NCBI RefSeq assembly: GCF_018446385.1 | Contig: NW_024589872.1 | Span: 62,001-126,000 of the forward strand | DNA from: Zingiber officinale | Taxonomy: Eukaryota > Streptophyta > Magnoliopsida > Zingiberales > Zingiberaceae | Length of the DNA stretch: 64,000 nt | Direction: 5' to 3' | In this document: in pieces, positions 54,491 through 64,000 of the stretch | Layout: each line of letters opens with the position of its first letter | How positions within the stretch are numbered: position 1 is the first letter of the stretch | Program-made: the position numbers and the translations under genes | The notes under the pieces: generated by a model | What the model was told of the DNA's origin: nothing | The model's input: only the letters and a program-made list of their open reading frames with translations | The model's database searches: none

Positions 54491-55589
54491 ATTATTTTCT
54501 TTTTTCTATATAGATAAAAAAAAATTATTTATTCCAATAGAAAATATTCAACTTAAAAGAGAATTACTAGGTAGGTCAAATGATTAAATTAAATCAAATT
54601 ATTTTGAGAATTATTCTAATAATTTTGTTTAAAAGAGAATTACTAGGATTTTAAAAGAGAATTACTAGGATTGATCATGTCAAATCACTAAATAAAATCT
54701 TAATATTAGAATTATTAAAATAATTTTGTTATAATTCTCAGAATAATTTTTAATTCTTATAATAATTTTATTATTTATTAATTGATTAATTGATGGAGGA
54801 CTTATTAAATATTATATATTATACTGTTCTTACATAAATATCAATAAATAAAAAAGTTATTTTATTATATTTTTATTGTCTAGTTAATTTAATATAATAT
54901 CAGAGCCATGATTTTCTTCCCTTCTTGAAAAATAAAACTTAAATACTTTTCAAGTTTTACTTTTCTCTGCTCCTGGCTCCTTCATCCCTAATCTTTTCTT
55001 TCCTCCGCCTTCGCCGATTAAAAAAAATTGCACTGTGCTGCCGACACTGCTTGCCACCTAGACCCGAAGTGTCAACAAAAGTTGCCTATAAGCTGGGCGG
55101 TTTTCTTCTGAGGTGAATTTTTCCTTTTGATTCCCTTCATTTCTCTCTTTCTTCTCCCCTCTCTTCTTTCTTCCATCGAGAAGAAAAAAGAATTGATTTT
55201 CTCTCTTTTCTCCTTCCTCTGCTGCCAACGCCAACTCTCTGCCGCATCCTCTCTGCCGTCCAGCTACTGCTCCAGCCGAAGGAGGCACCACCATCTATAG
55301 AAATGTCAAATACTCAACCACGTCAAAAAGATCAAATTAAAAACAAGGTTCAAACCGATATTAAATTTATCACATCATTAATCATACTAGAAATTCATGC
55401 CCTAGAAATTTGATTGATCATATACTCTTGAGGAAATATCAAACTTATTTCAAAAATGAATATTTTGATAATCAATATCCTAAACGATTTGACTCAAATT
55501 TTATTGATGGTTCTGCAGCTTCAAAATAACCAACTGCTTCACAAGTCTATCCTAAAATCCTCTCGTTTGCACCTACTCGTGGTAAAATC

Positions 55590-56120
55590 CGAGAATTTTT
55601 ATCTACTGATTGGTATATTGGTACTAGAGCAACTCATCATGTCATATCAGATTATAATATCCTTACAGACGTAATGTCGTATTATGGTTTAGATATGATT
55701 CAAGTAGGTGATGGTTCAAGTTTACAAATTGCTAATCTTGGAAACGCATATAGTCATTTATCTAATCGTACTTTTCACATGCATAATGTCTTTCATGTTC
55801 CATCTATCACTAAAAATTTACTCTCTACACGTCAGTTTTGTCTTGATAATAATATCATTTTTGAATTTCATCATAATCATTATCTTATAAAAGATAAAGG
55901 AACAAATACTATTGTGTTTGATGGGAGAATAAAAAATAACCTCTATTATCTTCAAAGTTCTTCAATCAAAACTTTTGTTGGTAAACACACAAAAAAACCA
56001 GCTCAGCATACTCGACATGATCATCCTTCTCTTTGCATTATTCAATCAATCATCAATAGGTATATTTTACATACTTCCTTTACATCATTTCCATCTCATT
56101 CATGTAGGTTTGCATAAAAT
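55590..56120 (+). pseudogene. Copia protease and gag-pre-integrase remnant
   Basis: WYIGTRATHHVISDYN marks the protease site, where the usual Asp-Ser-Gly is replaced (Gly-Thr-Arg), so it is inactive. VFHVPSITKNLLSTRQFCLD and the Tyr/Leu-rich end (NNLYYLQSSS) mark the gag-pre-integrase domain (PF13976). Integrase scraps follow to about 56700 with many frame changes. Confidence 0.82.
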
Positions 56121-57099
56121 CTAAAAATTATAAGCTACATTTTTCTTTATCAGATCATGTCTCTAATTTTCCGCTTGAAATAATTCATTCGGATATTTAA
56201 TTTGAAGCTCTGCACCTATTTTGTCTAACAAATATTTTTAATATTATGTTACTTTCATTGATCATTGTAGTAAATATACTTGGCTCTATCCTATGATAAG
56301 AAAATCTGATTTATTAGATATATTCTGTAATTTTCAAAGTCAAGCTGAACAATATTTTAATCGTAAAATTCTCTTTTTCATTCTAATTGGGGAGGCGAAT
56401 ATCAAGTTCTCCATCGTCATCTTGTCTCTTGTGGAATTGTTCATCGAGTTTCTTGTCCTCACACTCCAGAACAAAATGACTCTGCTAAGAGAAAACATAG
56501 ATATATAGTTGAAACTGCCTTAACTCTTTTTCATCATGCCTTAGTTCTACGTAAATTTTAGGATAAAGTTGTTAGCATTGTCGTATATCTCATAAATCGA
56601 CTTCCTACTCCATTGCTCAATCATAAGTGTCATTTTGAAAAAACTTTATAATCAAACTCCTGATTACACTTTCTTTCGAATTTTTTTGTTGCACATGTTA
56701 TCCATGATTACGCTCCTACTCTAAGCACAAACTTGACTCACGTGCACTATAATATGTTTTCCTTGGTTATATCAATTTGCACCATGGTTATCATTGCGTG
56801 TATATACCAACAGGACGAATTTATATTTCACGACATGTTACTTTGCATGCGCCTCTATTCCCTTTTTCAATAGATATAGGTATCACTTTTTTGATGCCAC
56901 ATAATATTATCAGAAATGATGACATTCTAGGTCCTATTTTGGAACTCTCTAATAACTCCCATATAAATCACCTCAAGCTGTTGATCCAATTTCTGAAGTT
57001 TCACTAGTCGAAGTTAATACAAGTCCATCATCAAAATCATCATGTCAGTCTACTTCATCATTACATCAACAAGTGATTCCTCTATGAATATTGTGATGT

Positions 57100-58790
57100 A
57101 CTCCAATTTCTGAATATGATGTACTTTTTCGTAATGAAGCATGGAGTCTAGTTCCGTGCACTTCCTCTATGAATATTGTGAGCTCTTAATAGGTATTCCG
57201 TCTTAAGCATCGAGTTGATGATTCTCTTGAATGACACCGCTCACTTGGCTATCAGGATTCATAAACTTTAGTACTTAGCTTGGAGGTCTAGAGTTCGAAT
57301 CCTGGGGAAGGCAAAAATCCACTGGCCAGGGGTGGGAAGTCCTAGTGAGTAACGGCACGGCCGATGCTCGTCGGTCGACGACATAAGGGGCTACCAAATG
57401 GGCTGCCAGTTGGGCCGTCCAAGGGGTCGGGGGGTCAGGTCGTTACAGACACAGAGCTCAATTTGTAGCCAAATGATTTAGCCAATAGCCATGTATTGAC
57501 TTCAATGACACTTTTAGCCCAGTCATCAAAATTACATTTGTCAGACTATTATTATCGATAACTGTTAGTTCTAATTGGCCTATATGACAATTAAACATTT
57601 TAAATGTGTTTCTCCATGGTCATCTTGAGGAAACTGTATTTATGGAGCAACCACCTAGGTTCATTCATTCACAATTTCCGTTACGTGTTTGCCAACTTAA
57701 GAAATCCTTATATGGTCTTCAACAAGCTCCTCATGTATGATTTCATCGACTATTTAATTGGTTACAAGCTCAAAGATTTTCTGAATCAAAGACTGACTCG
57801 TTTCTATTCCACAAACATAATGATAGATCTATGTTATTTTTTCTTATTTATATTGATGACATCCTGATAACCAATAATGATCACAAGGGTATCATAACTT
57901 TATTAAGTCTTCTCAATCAATAATTTCTTACTCGAGATTTGGGAATTGATCTTTTTTTTCTTGGTATTGAACTTATTCCACACAAGGAATGTTATCTTCT
58001 CTCAGAGCAAATATATTACTAGGTTTCTCCAAAGAACCAAAATTAATGGAGCACGTTTGGTTTCTACACCAATTGTTATAAATAACTCCATAACTTTATT
58101 CTCTCCTACTATGTCTGATCCACAGATTTATCGAAGCATTTTGGAGTCTTACAATATGTCACTATCACACGCCCTAATATTATCTTTGTTGTAAATCATG
58201 CTTGTTAATTCATGAATACTCCAATTGAGCAAAATTAGGATAATGTAAAAAAAATATTTCGCTATGTCAAAGATACTATTTTATATGGTCTTCTTTTATA
58301 TCATCAATCATCTCGAGATTTACATGCATATAGTGATGCAGATTGAGCAAGCTCTCATGAAGACAAATGATCTACAAGTGGATATGCAATATTTCTTAGA
58401 TAAAATCTTATCTCATGAAATTCAAAAAAACAACATACGGTATCTCGTTCAAGTATTGAAGCTGAATATAAAGCTATAGCCAATACAACGTTTGAAATTA
58501 TTTTACTTCAATCATTTCTTTCTAAACTTCATTTTGCATCAAATATTGCATCAAAAATTTGATGCGATAATATTGGAGTAACATATCTTACAACTAATCT
58601 AATCTTTCATGCTCGTATAAAACACGTGGAAATGGATTTTCATTTTGTTCATGAATGTGTTGCAACACAACAGTTATCTTTTTCTTATATTTCTGTTGAA
58701 GATCAAATTGTTGATATCTTTACTAGCCATTATCTAGACAATGTTTTAACAAGTTAGCAAGCAAAATCAACGTTAAAGAGTTTACGTTTA
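57100..58790 (+). pseudogene. Copia reverse transcriptase and RNase H remnant
   Basis: The RT frame is mostly continuous from about 57610: HGHLEETVFMEQPPRF, CQLKKSLYGLQQAPHV then a stop in place of Trp, and the intact catalytic loop FLIYIDDILIT near 57850. RNase H follows with [20 protein letters not shown] (near 58440) and MDFHFVHECV, ending near 58750. A SINE (57238-57446) splits the RT N-terminus. Several stops remain. Confidence 0.85.
57238..57446 (+). mobile_element. SINE inserted in the Copia RT region
   Basis: 209 bp with B box GAGTTCGAATCCTGG (near 57289) and an A-box-like ACTTGGCTATCAGG upstream. Flanked by GACAC (57233-57237 and 57447-57451); Copia RT sequence resumes across the duplication (before: VDDSLE; after: HRAQFVAK). 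The body is GC-rich (GGCCAGGGGTGGGAAGTCCT), unlike its host. No A or T tail is evident at the right end. Confidence 0.75.
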
Positions 58791-58800
58791 ATTTATCGCA

Positions 58801-58815
58801 GGGGGGGGGGGGGGG
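58801..58815 (+). other. polypurine tract (15 G)
   Basis: A run of 15 G directly before the Copia 3' LTR, in the position of the plus-strand priming tract. Such runs are prone to length error. Confidence 0.75.
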
Positions 58816-58832
58816 TAAAAGAGAATCTCCAG

Positions 58833-60844
58833 TGATGCGGTGATAAAGGAGGCCTACCAAGTGCGGGTCAAAGGAAGAAGATAACAGCTGACGTGGAGAT
58901 CAAAGTCAATGCCAGAGAACAATGTGTTGGTGCGGGGAGCATCCGACGATCGAACCTGAGTTTTGATAATGGCAAAGGATTCAAAGTTAAGGTTTGTGGT
59001 GATCTAACGTGTTGAATAAGTGTTTTAGGAAAGTCCTAGCTGCGGTTAGGCAAAGGGAAAATCCTAAGGGGTGGTAACCTTAGGTCCTAGGGGGCGGTAA
59101 CCCTAGGTGAGGGAAAACCCTAAGGGGTGGTAACCTTAGGTCCTAGGGGGCGGTAATCCTAGGTGGAGGAAAACCCTAAGGGGCGGCAACCTTAGGTCCT
59201 AGGGGGCGGTAACCCTAGGTGGAGGAAAACCCTAAGGGGTGGCAACCTTAGGTCTTAGGGGGTGGTAACCCTAGGTGGAGAAAAACCCTAGGGGGCGGTA
59301 ACCCTAGGTCCTAGGGGGCGGTAACCCTAGGCGGAAAGTCCAGTTGGTCAGGAAGACCGGACTGGCATCAGGTAATCTCTCCTGAGGGGAGTAGGTGAGG
59401 ACGCATTCCCCGTAGAGGGAACAGTAGGCGTCGGGTCGACCTAGGGTTTCTGGTTGGAAATCCGAAGTCAGACTCGGACTGTCAGTTCTTCTTTACTATG
59501 ATTTATCAGATTCTAACACTGTCTTGCAGGGTATTTGTTCGGACTAACCTTGTTTTGCAGGAGAGGAACCTGCTGGAAAAAGGTGGTCCGGGCGCCCGGA
59601 GGTCCAGGCGCCTGGAACAGGTCCGGGCGCCCGAGACCAAGTTTTATCCCTGCCGCAACTTCGCCACGTGGAGCATCCTGGTTGGTTGACCACGTCACAC
59701 TCCAGGCGCCCGGAAGGGATCCAGGCGCCCGGAATGCCATATAAAAAGAGGGTCGAGGGAGCAGCTAAAAGAACAACGAATTCTAAGCTTTCTTCTGTGA
59801 AGTGCTGCCAACGAGACGACCTTGAAGTGCTACTACTCGACGTCGACAACCCGAAGCTCAGGCTCTTCGATCTTTTGTTGTCGGTATCAGTTTACTTATT
59901 GCATTAATTGTAATTCAAATTGTAATCTTTCCGATATTATAGTTGTTGCCCACTGAAAGCGGTCAAGGACCGTGGGCCTTCGAGTAGGAGTCGCCAGAGG
60001 CTCCGAACGAAGTAAAACATCTGCGTCGTTCTGTGCTTGCTTTACTTTTTCCGCTGCGTTACTTAATTCTTACGATTATGATATTTCGAAAAACGAAATA
60101 GCCACGAGCGCTATTCACCCCCCCCCCCTCTCTAGCGCTTTCGATCCATCACAATGAGCCCAGTAAAAGGTAGCTGAGTGGAACCCTACATTATGGGCCG
60201 ACTGGGCATGTGTCTCCCGACAGGCAATGGAATGAGTCAAGCGAAGGCGCATGTAGATGAACGAAGCGCTATTCCGGTCGGGCAAGAACATACTATCAAG
60301 ATTCGTCGTCGCAGGGAAGAATAACCGAGCAGAGGAGTACTTGGCTGAACAACTATCCCGCTTGGCCGATCGACGGGAACGCTGACGTGTATTTGGATAT
60401 GCTTTTGGGAGATGGCATCGATGACATGTGGCACGGTCTATAGGTGGATCATATGACGGATAAATCGGAGAACGTGCCCACTGTCAATTGGAGAACATGT
60501 CCATGATCACGTGTTTCATGACTAATTGGAAAATGTATCCACGACCAATAGGAGAACGTGCCCAGGTCTCAAAATGCGCGCATGTTGTCCACCAGAACAT
60601 TATATAAAGGAGGTCCGTACATATAGGCAAGGATACATATTTTTTTACTGTTTACACTCGCACTACTGTTTTGTCTTCTTCTTTCTTTTATCGGTGGCTA
60701 ACTTGAGCGTCGGAGAGCCAACGCTGGGGACCCCTTCCCTGGCCCAACACTAACGTTTCTTATGATTACATATCAGTGCACGGTCTACTTCCAATCAACG
60801 CAGCAGTCACATCTCTAGTTTTCCGTCTCCACGATTTTCGATCA
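58833..60844 (+). mobile_element. Tat-like solo LTR, split by another LTR
   Basis: Pieces 58833-58924 and 60152-60844, about 785 bp, the same size as the Tat LTRs at 20387 and 30387. Starts TGATGCGGTG. It contains CCACCAGAACATTATATAAA (TATA region, near 60590) and TTGAGCGTCGGAGAGCC (near 60703), both shared with the minus-strand LTR 18469-36753. The 3' end is taken at CGATCA (60844). No matching 5-bp duplication is visible, so the ends, the right one above all, are tentative. Confidence 0.72.
58925..60151 (+). mobile_element. solo LTR (Copia/Sirevirus-like) nested in Tat LTR
   Basis: 1227 bp, TGTTGGTGCGG to GATCCATCA, with the perfect target duplication CAATG (58920-58924 and 60152-60156). 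U3 holds a tandem repeat of about 55 bp (59050-59335) built from CCTAGGGGGCGGTAACCCTA and AACCCTAAGGGGTGG. A CATATAAAAAGAG TATA box lies near 59739, with repeated GGGCGCCCGG palindromes just upstream (59590-59730). It ends with CTATTCACCCCCC and CTCTAGCGC, like the Sirevirus-like LTRs at 41874 and 48044. Confidence 0.9.
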
Positions 60845-61078
60845 AGATCCTCTAAGATTGACCCGATCGAATCACTAAATCAAATTAAATTAGTATTAGG
60901 ATTATTAAAATAATTCTGTTATAATTATTAGAATAATTTTAAAAATAATTTTATTATTTATTAATTGATAAATTAATCAAATATTTTTTAAATATTATAT
61001 ATTATACTATACGTAGGATAAATATCAATCAATAATTTGTTTTATTATTTATTTTGTATCATCTAATTAATTTAACAC

Positions 61079-62232
61079 AACTAATCAAATATTATTTTTA
61101 AAAACATGATATCCATACCCCTATTCATTCATGTCCATTTTATAATACTGTAACTTTCATTTTCATTCTTAGCAAAGAAACCAACGACGCTTAATTTATC
61201 AGTACTAATCTCTCATGCATGCATGTTGCTGAAGAATTAATAAGAAAACTGGATTATTATTGATACCCAATCAGAAATCTACTGTATGAATCAATCGCGA
61301 GTTTTATATTCACTATTTTGATACTTTTTTGAAAGAATTTTTTTTTACTGTTTGATTATTTTTTCTATTCGCCTGGATAGATCTTTTACTTCTCTAATCT
61401 ATTGATGACCGCTTCTCTCGTTAATGGGCCGGATGAATTGATAAAACGTGAGGACTGAGGAGATTTGTATCCCTGTGTACTCACGTGTAATATTAAGTCT
61501 ATCTTCGTGTATTTATTCACATCATCGATAAATGTACAACAATAACAACCAGCTATAATAATTTCTTTCATTCACATTTCTAACATTACCTTCTGCAGCT
61601 GATACCGATAGAAGTCCTGATTCCCCATCAGGCATCAACAACTTTTCATTTGAAAAGTAGTGTACGTTTCTCTCTATATATATTTTGTTTGAAACAGTGG
61701 CTGAACTTACCCAAACTATTTAATGCTGATCGAAGCTAGGAATAATCGATGCAGAAAGACATCACCACCTCCACTGTGCAAATTGCATGCCTTCAGAACT
61801 TGAAGTCCTTTTCTGGGTTGCCTCAATTATTCAGTATGCCCTCCACCTTTCTTTTATCAAGTCAAAAGGTACGTAGCTAGCTTTATTCTCCTGTCCGATT
61901 AGAATCGAATCAAATTTTGAAAGATGTATTTTTACAGGTTTCGATCTTGAAATAGACATTCTGATTCTAAATGCTCGTGACGAATTGTGTTCTCTCCTTC
62001 AGGCCCGTAGCCAATAATAATATAACTGGAAAAAGAACAAATCTTGGTGGCCTAGCTAACTCTAGGCTAAGGAAGAACAAAGGAATAAACTTTTTTTTAT
62101 TATTTCGGTCATCAATTTGCCCACGCAGAAAGAATAAAAGAATAATTTCTCCTTACAAATTATATTATCCAGAGAAAAGTTCAAAAGAAGTGAAAAACTC
62201 ATAGATTAAATAATTATAAAGATCATAATTTA
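61079..62232. other. AT-rich intergenic DNA
   Basis: No gene or repeat family is recognised. Small open frames at 61386-61571 minus and 61971-62204 plus have no supporting features. Confidence 0.5.
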
Positions 62233-63181
62233 TAAAATCGTGATCCTACTTAGAATTAATTTAGGATTAAAATTAGATTGATCAAGATCGGATCATAGAA
62301 TCGTAGGATCCTATTAACAACCTCTAAAATTTTATCATACATAATTAATAATTAGAAAAAATACTTAAAAATTATTTACATATAAATAGATAATTAATTT
62401 TACATATTACACTCAACTCCTCACATTATATTAGTATATGTACAAATTTAAATTAACTAATAATTTAATTACCATTTTCGTACAGTAATAATATTTATAT
62501 TTTCATATCATCAAATGAAAGAATATAAAATTTTTATGAACACAATAATAATAACATATTCAAGCTCAAAAATATTTCCTTGATTTATAAGATGATTTAA
62601 TTTAATGGCTAACAAAGCACTAACGTACATAATAGAAGCTATTGAATCCTTTGATTAATGCCGGAAATAATCTTCTAAAAACTGATTGATGACACATAAT
62701 ACTAGACAATAGGCATCAAAAAATTCATCATTTTGAGGAAAAGAAATGACAGAATATTATTGATAAAAAACTAACTCAAAAATAATTAAATATATATTTA
62801 AATAATTTAAAATCCTAACAAGATGAAAAAAAGATAACAAAAAAAGATAAAATCTTATGAGCCTTCGAAAAAGGATTTAAATGATATTTTTGGATTTAAA
62901 ATAAGGTGGTTAAGGATAAACTTTGAAATTTATTAAAGATTTCTGAATGAATTTTTTGATTTGATATATTATAGGTCTCGTGGTTTAATCCGAGTCAAAA
63001 GTTATGACCTCTCAAAGCTTCCACCGATTCTGCTCCAATCTTATTACGATCCTACTAATTTTGTTCTGATCCTACTGATTCTATCAATCCTGCTCCGATC
63101 CTACTGCAAAAATTAAATCCGCAATCCTGGATCAATTTGTGCTTCTGAATCGTAGGATCGTACAAGATTGCGATTTTACAA
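62233..63181. repeat. possible inverted-repeat element
   Basis: ATAAAATCGTGATCCTAC near 62236 is matched in inverted form by GTAGGATCGTACAAGATTGC followed by GATTTTACAAA near 63150-63180, with a short insertion. Many GATCCTAC copies lie inside both ends. It could be a non-autonomous DNA transposon of about 950 bp. Target duplication and coding sequence are not seen. Confidence 0.35.
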
Positions 63182-63719
63182 ACATGGATGGAGATAGTTC
63201 ATTTTGTCCATTGCTTTCAGTGACTTGTTTAGCACATATATTGCCCTAGGGTGTAGCACAAATGGTGGACGTATGACATCTCTGACATAATAGTCAGATG
63301 GTCAATTCTCAGAAATTGATGATCTATGATTTATTCCACCATATACTTATGATCTGTGTATTTATATTTACCTCTCTCCATATCTATGAGATTGACATTA
63401 GAGGGCAGCTAAGATAGTAAATTTATTTTTTTTGAAGCACATATATTTGAATAATTAAATTAATCGATATTTTGCATAAGAAAATTTAATTTCATAGAAA
63501 TTTTATTCAATATTTTGCTTCAGGACCGTATGACAATAATCAGAATAAGATATTTACAATTTAAAAGGAAAAAGAATTAAAGAAAAAAATATTTTAATTT
63601 TTTGGGTTAAAATAATTTAATAGATAAATGCAAGACGAAACGGTAATTGGTGGCTGGTTTAGTGGTAACGCACGGAGAAATAAAAATAATATTTTAAATA
63701 AAGAAACGAGTTAATAAAA
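63182..63719. other. AT-rich intergenic DNA
   Basis: Nothing recognised. Confidence 0.5.
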
Positions 63720-64000
63720 TATCGACACGTGTGCGGCTTACAGTTGATATGCGTATTTCTCACGCCCAATGGACCCCAGGTCACGATCGTTACGTGACTC
63801 CAGAACGAATCGACCGTCCGGCGAACCGACTGCCATTAAACCGCCTATCGACAATATACGCTACGATCTGGATCGGACGGAGAAGTTGTTCGATGAGGTG
63901 AGGGACCGACGACCTGCCCTCTATATTAGAACACGGCGGAGGTGGCCAAGGCAAACGCAAGCATCCTCCCAGATTTCTCCCTCTCCTCGCGTCTCACCCT
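63720..64000 (+). promoter_or_regulatory. probable promoter and 5' leader of a gene beyond the window
   Basis: Composition shifts to GC-richer. Contains a G-box (ACACGTGT, near 63725), GTTACGTGAC (near 63791), a TATA-like CTCTATATTAGA (near 63919) and a C/T-rich leader-like end (TCTCCCTCTCCTCGCG). G-box/ABRE motifs suggest abscisic-acid or light control if this is a promoter. No start codon of a recognised protein is reached. Confidence 0.45.

Larger units (their letters stand above)
54651..61078 (+). mobile_element. Ty1/Copia LTR retrotransposon, decayed, with nested insertions
   Basis: 5' LTR about 54651-54894 (start AAAAGAGAATTACTAGG, end AATTTAATA). A primer-binding-like TATCAGAGCC follows at 54898-54907. 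The 3' LTR starts near 58816 after a run of 15 G, is interrupted at 58833-60844 by another LTR, and resumes to 61078 (AATTTAACA). The interior has protease, gag-pre-integrase, RT and RNase H remnants in order; most of gag and much of integrase are gone. The left LTR edge is uncertain because AAAGAGAATTACTAGG also occurs twice just upstream. No target duplication was found. Confidence 0.78.

Noticed and set aside
59050-59335. Telomere-like CCCTAA repeats
   Set aside because: The motif is CCCTAGG/CCCTAAGGGG in a 55-bp LTR unit, not the plant telomere heptamer CCCTAAA.

Overview
The window looks like nuclear DNA of a flowering plant, most probably a monocot. Zingiberales is possible from the style of the repeats, but nothing here proves it. 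I see three convincing host genes and one possible orphan exon. Nearly everything else is transposable-element DNA, mostly LTR retrotransposons inserted into one another. No rRNA, tRNA, CRISPR or organellar genes were seen.

Layout. 1-5.6 kb is gene-poor DNA with a tandem pair of MITE-like elements (3906-4246). 5646-8409 (+) is an 11-exon GT31 beta-1,3-galactosyltransferase gene whose exons join in frame. 9272-9445 holds an unrecognised exon-like stretch, followed at 9860-10102 (+) by a small conserved Lys/Ala-rich plant protein. About 10.28-40.7 kb is a tower of nested insertions in an old minus-strand LTR. It contains a Copia element (10331-18325), itself hit by a solo LTR (13668-16639) that carries a 666-bp TRIM (14834-15499). 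Next comes a Tat-like solo LTR (18469-36753) containing a second solo LTR (18687-36090), which contains a CACTA transposon (about 20144-34883), which contains a 10.8-kb Ty3/Gypsy Tat-type element with 98 percent identical LTRs (20387-31168). Last is a short non-autonomous Copia-type element (36895-40562). Most of these insertions are framed by matching 5-bp target-site duplications.

40.7-50.5 kb is a second repeat block of Sirevirus-like LTRs and non-coding internal sequence. Its LTRs carry series of AATCGATC palindromes, and the block ends in a minus-strand Copia gag remnant. 52103-52564 (+) is an intronless S40 (DUF584) senescence-regulator gene. 53.2-54.5 kb has AT repeats, a SINE-like element and pyrimidine-rich simple sequence. 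54.65-61.08 kb is a decayed plus-strand Copia element carrying a SINE in its reverse-transcriptase region and a Tat-like solo LTR, itself hit by another solo LTR, in its 3' LTR. 61.1-64 kb is AT-rich, ending in GC-richer sequence that resembles a promoter and 5' leader of a gene beyond the window.

The host genes look unrelated: Golgi glycosylation, a small unknown protein, and a senescence regulator. The richest biology is in the repeats: an antisense gene with its own TATA box inside the Tat element, a TRIM, LTRs with conserved hairpins at the TATA box or transcript 5' end, and repeated palindrome arrays. A recurring caution is that some segments are dense in 1-6 base deletions (23.56-25.2 kb, 26.5-26.9 kb, 39.66-40.2 kb) and may reflect poor consensus sequence rather than real decay.
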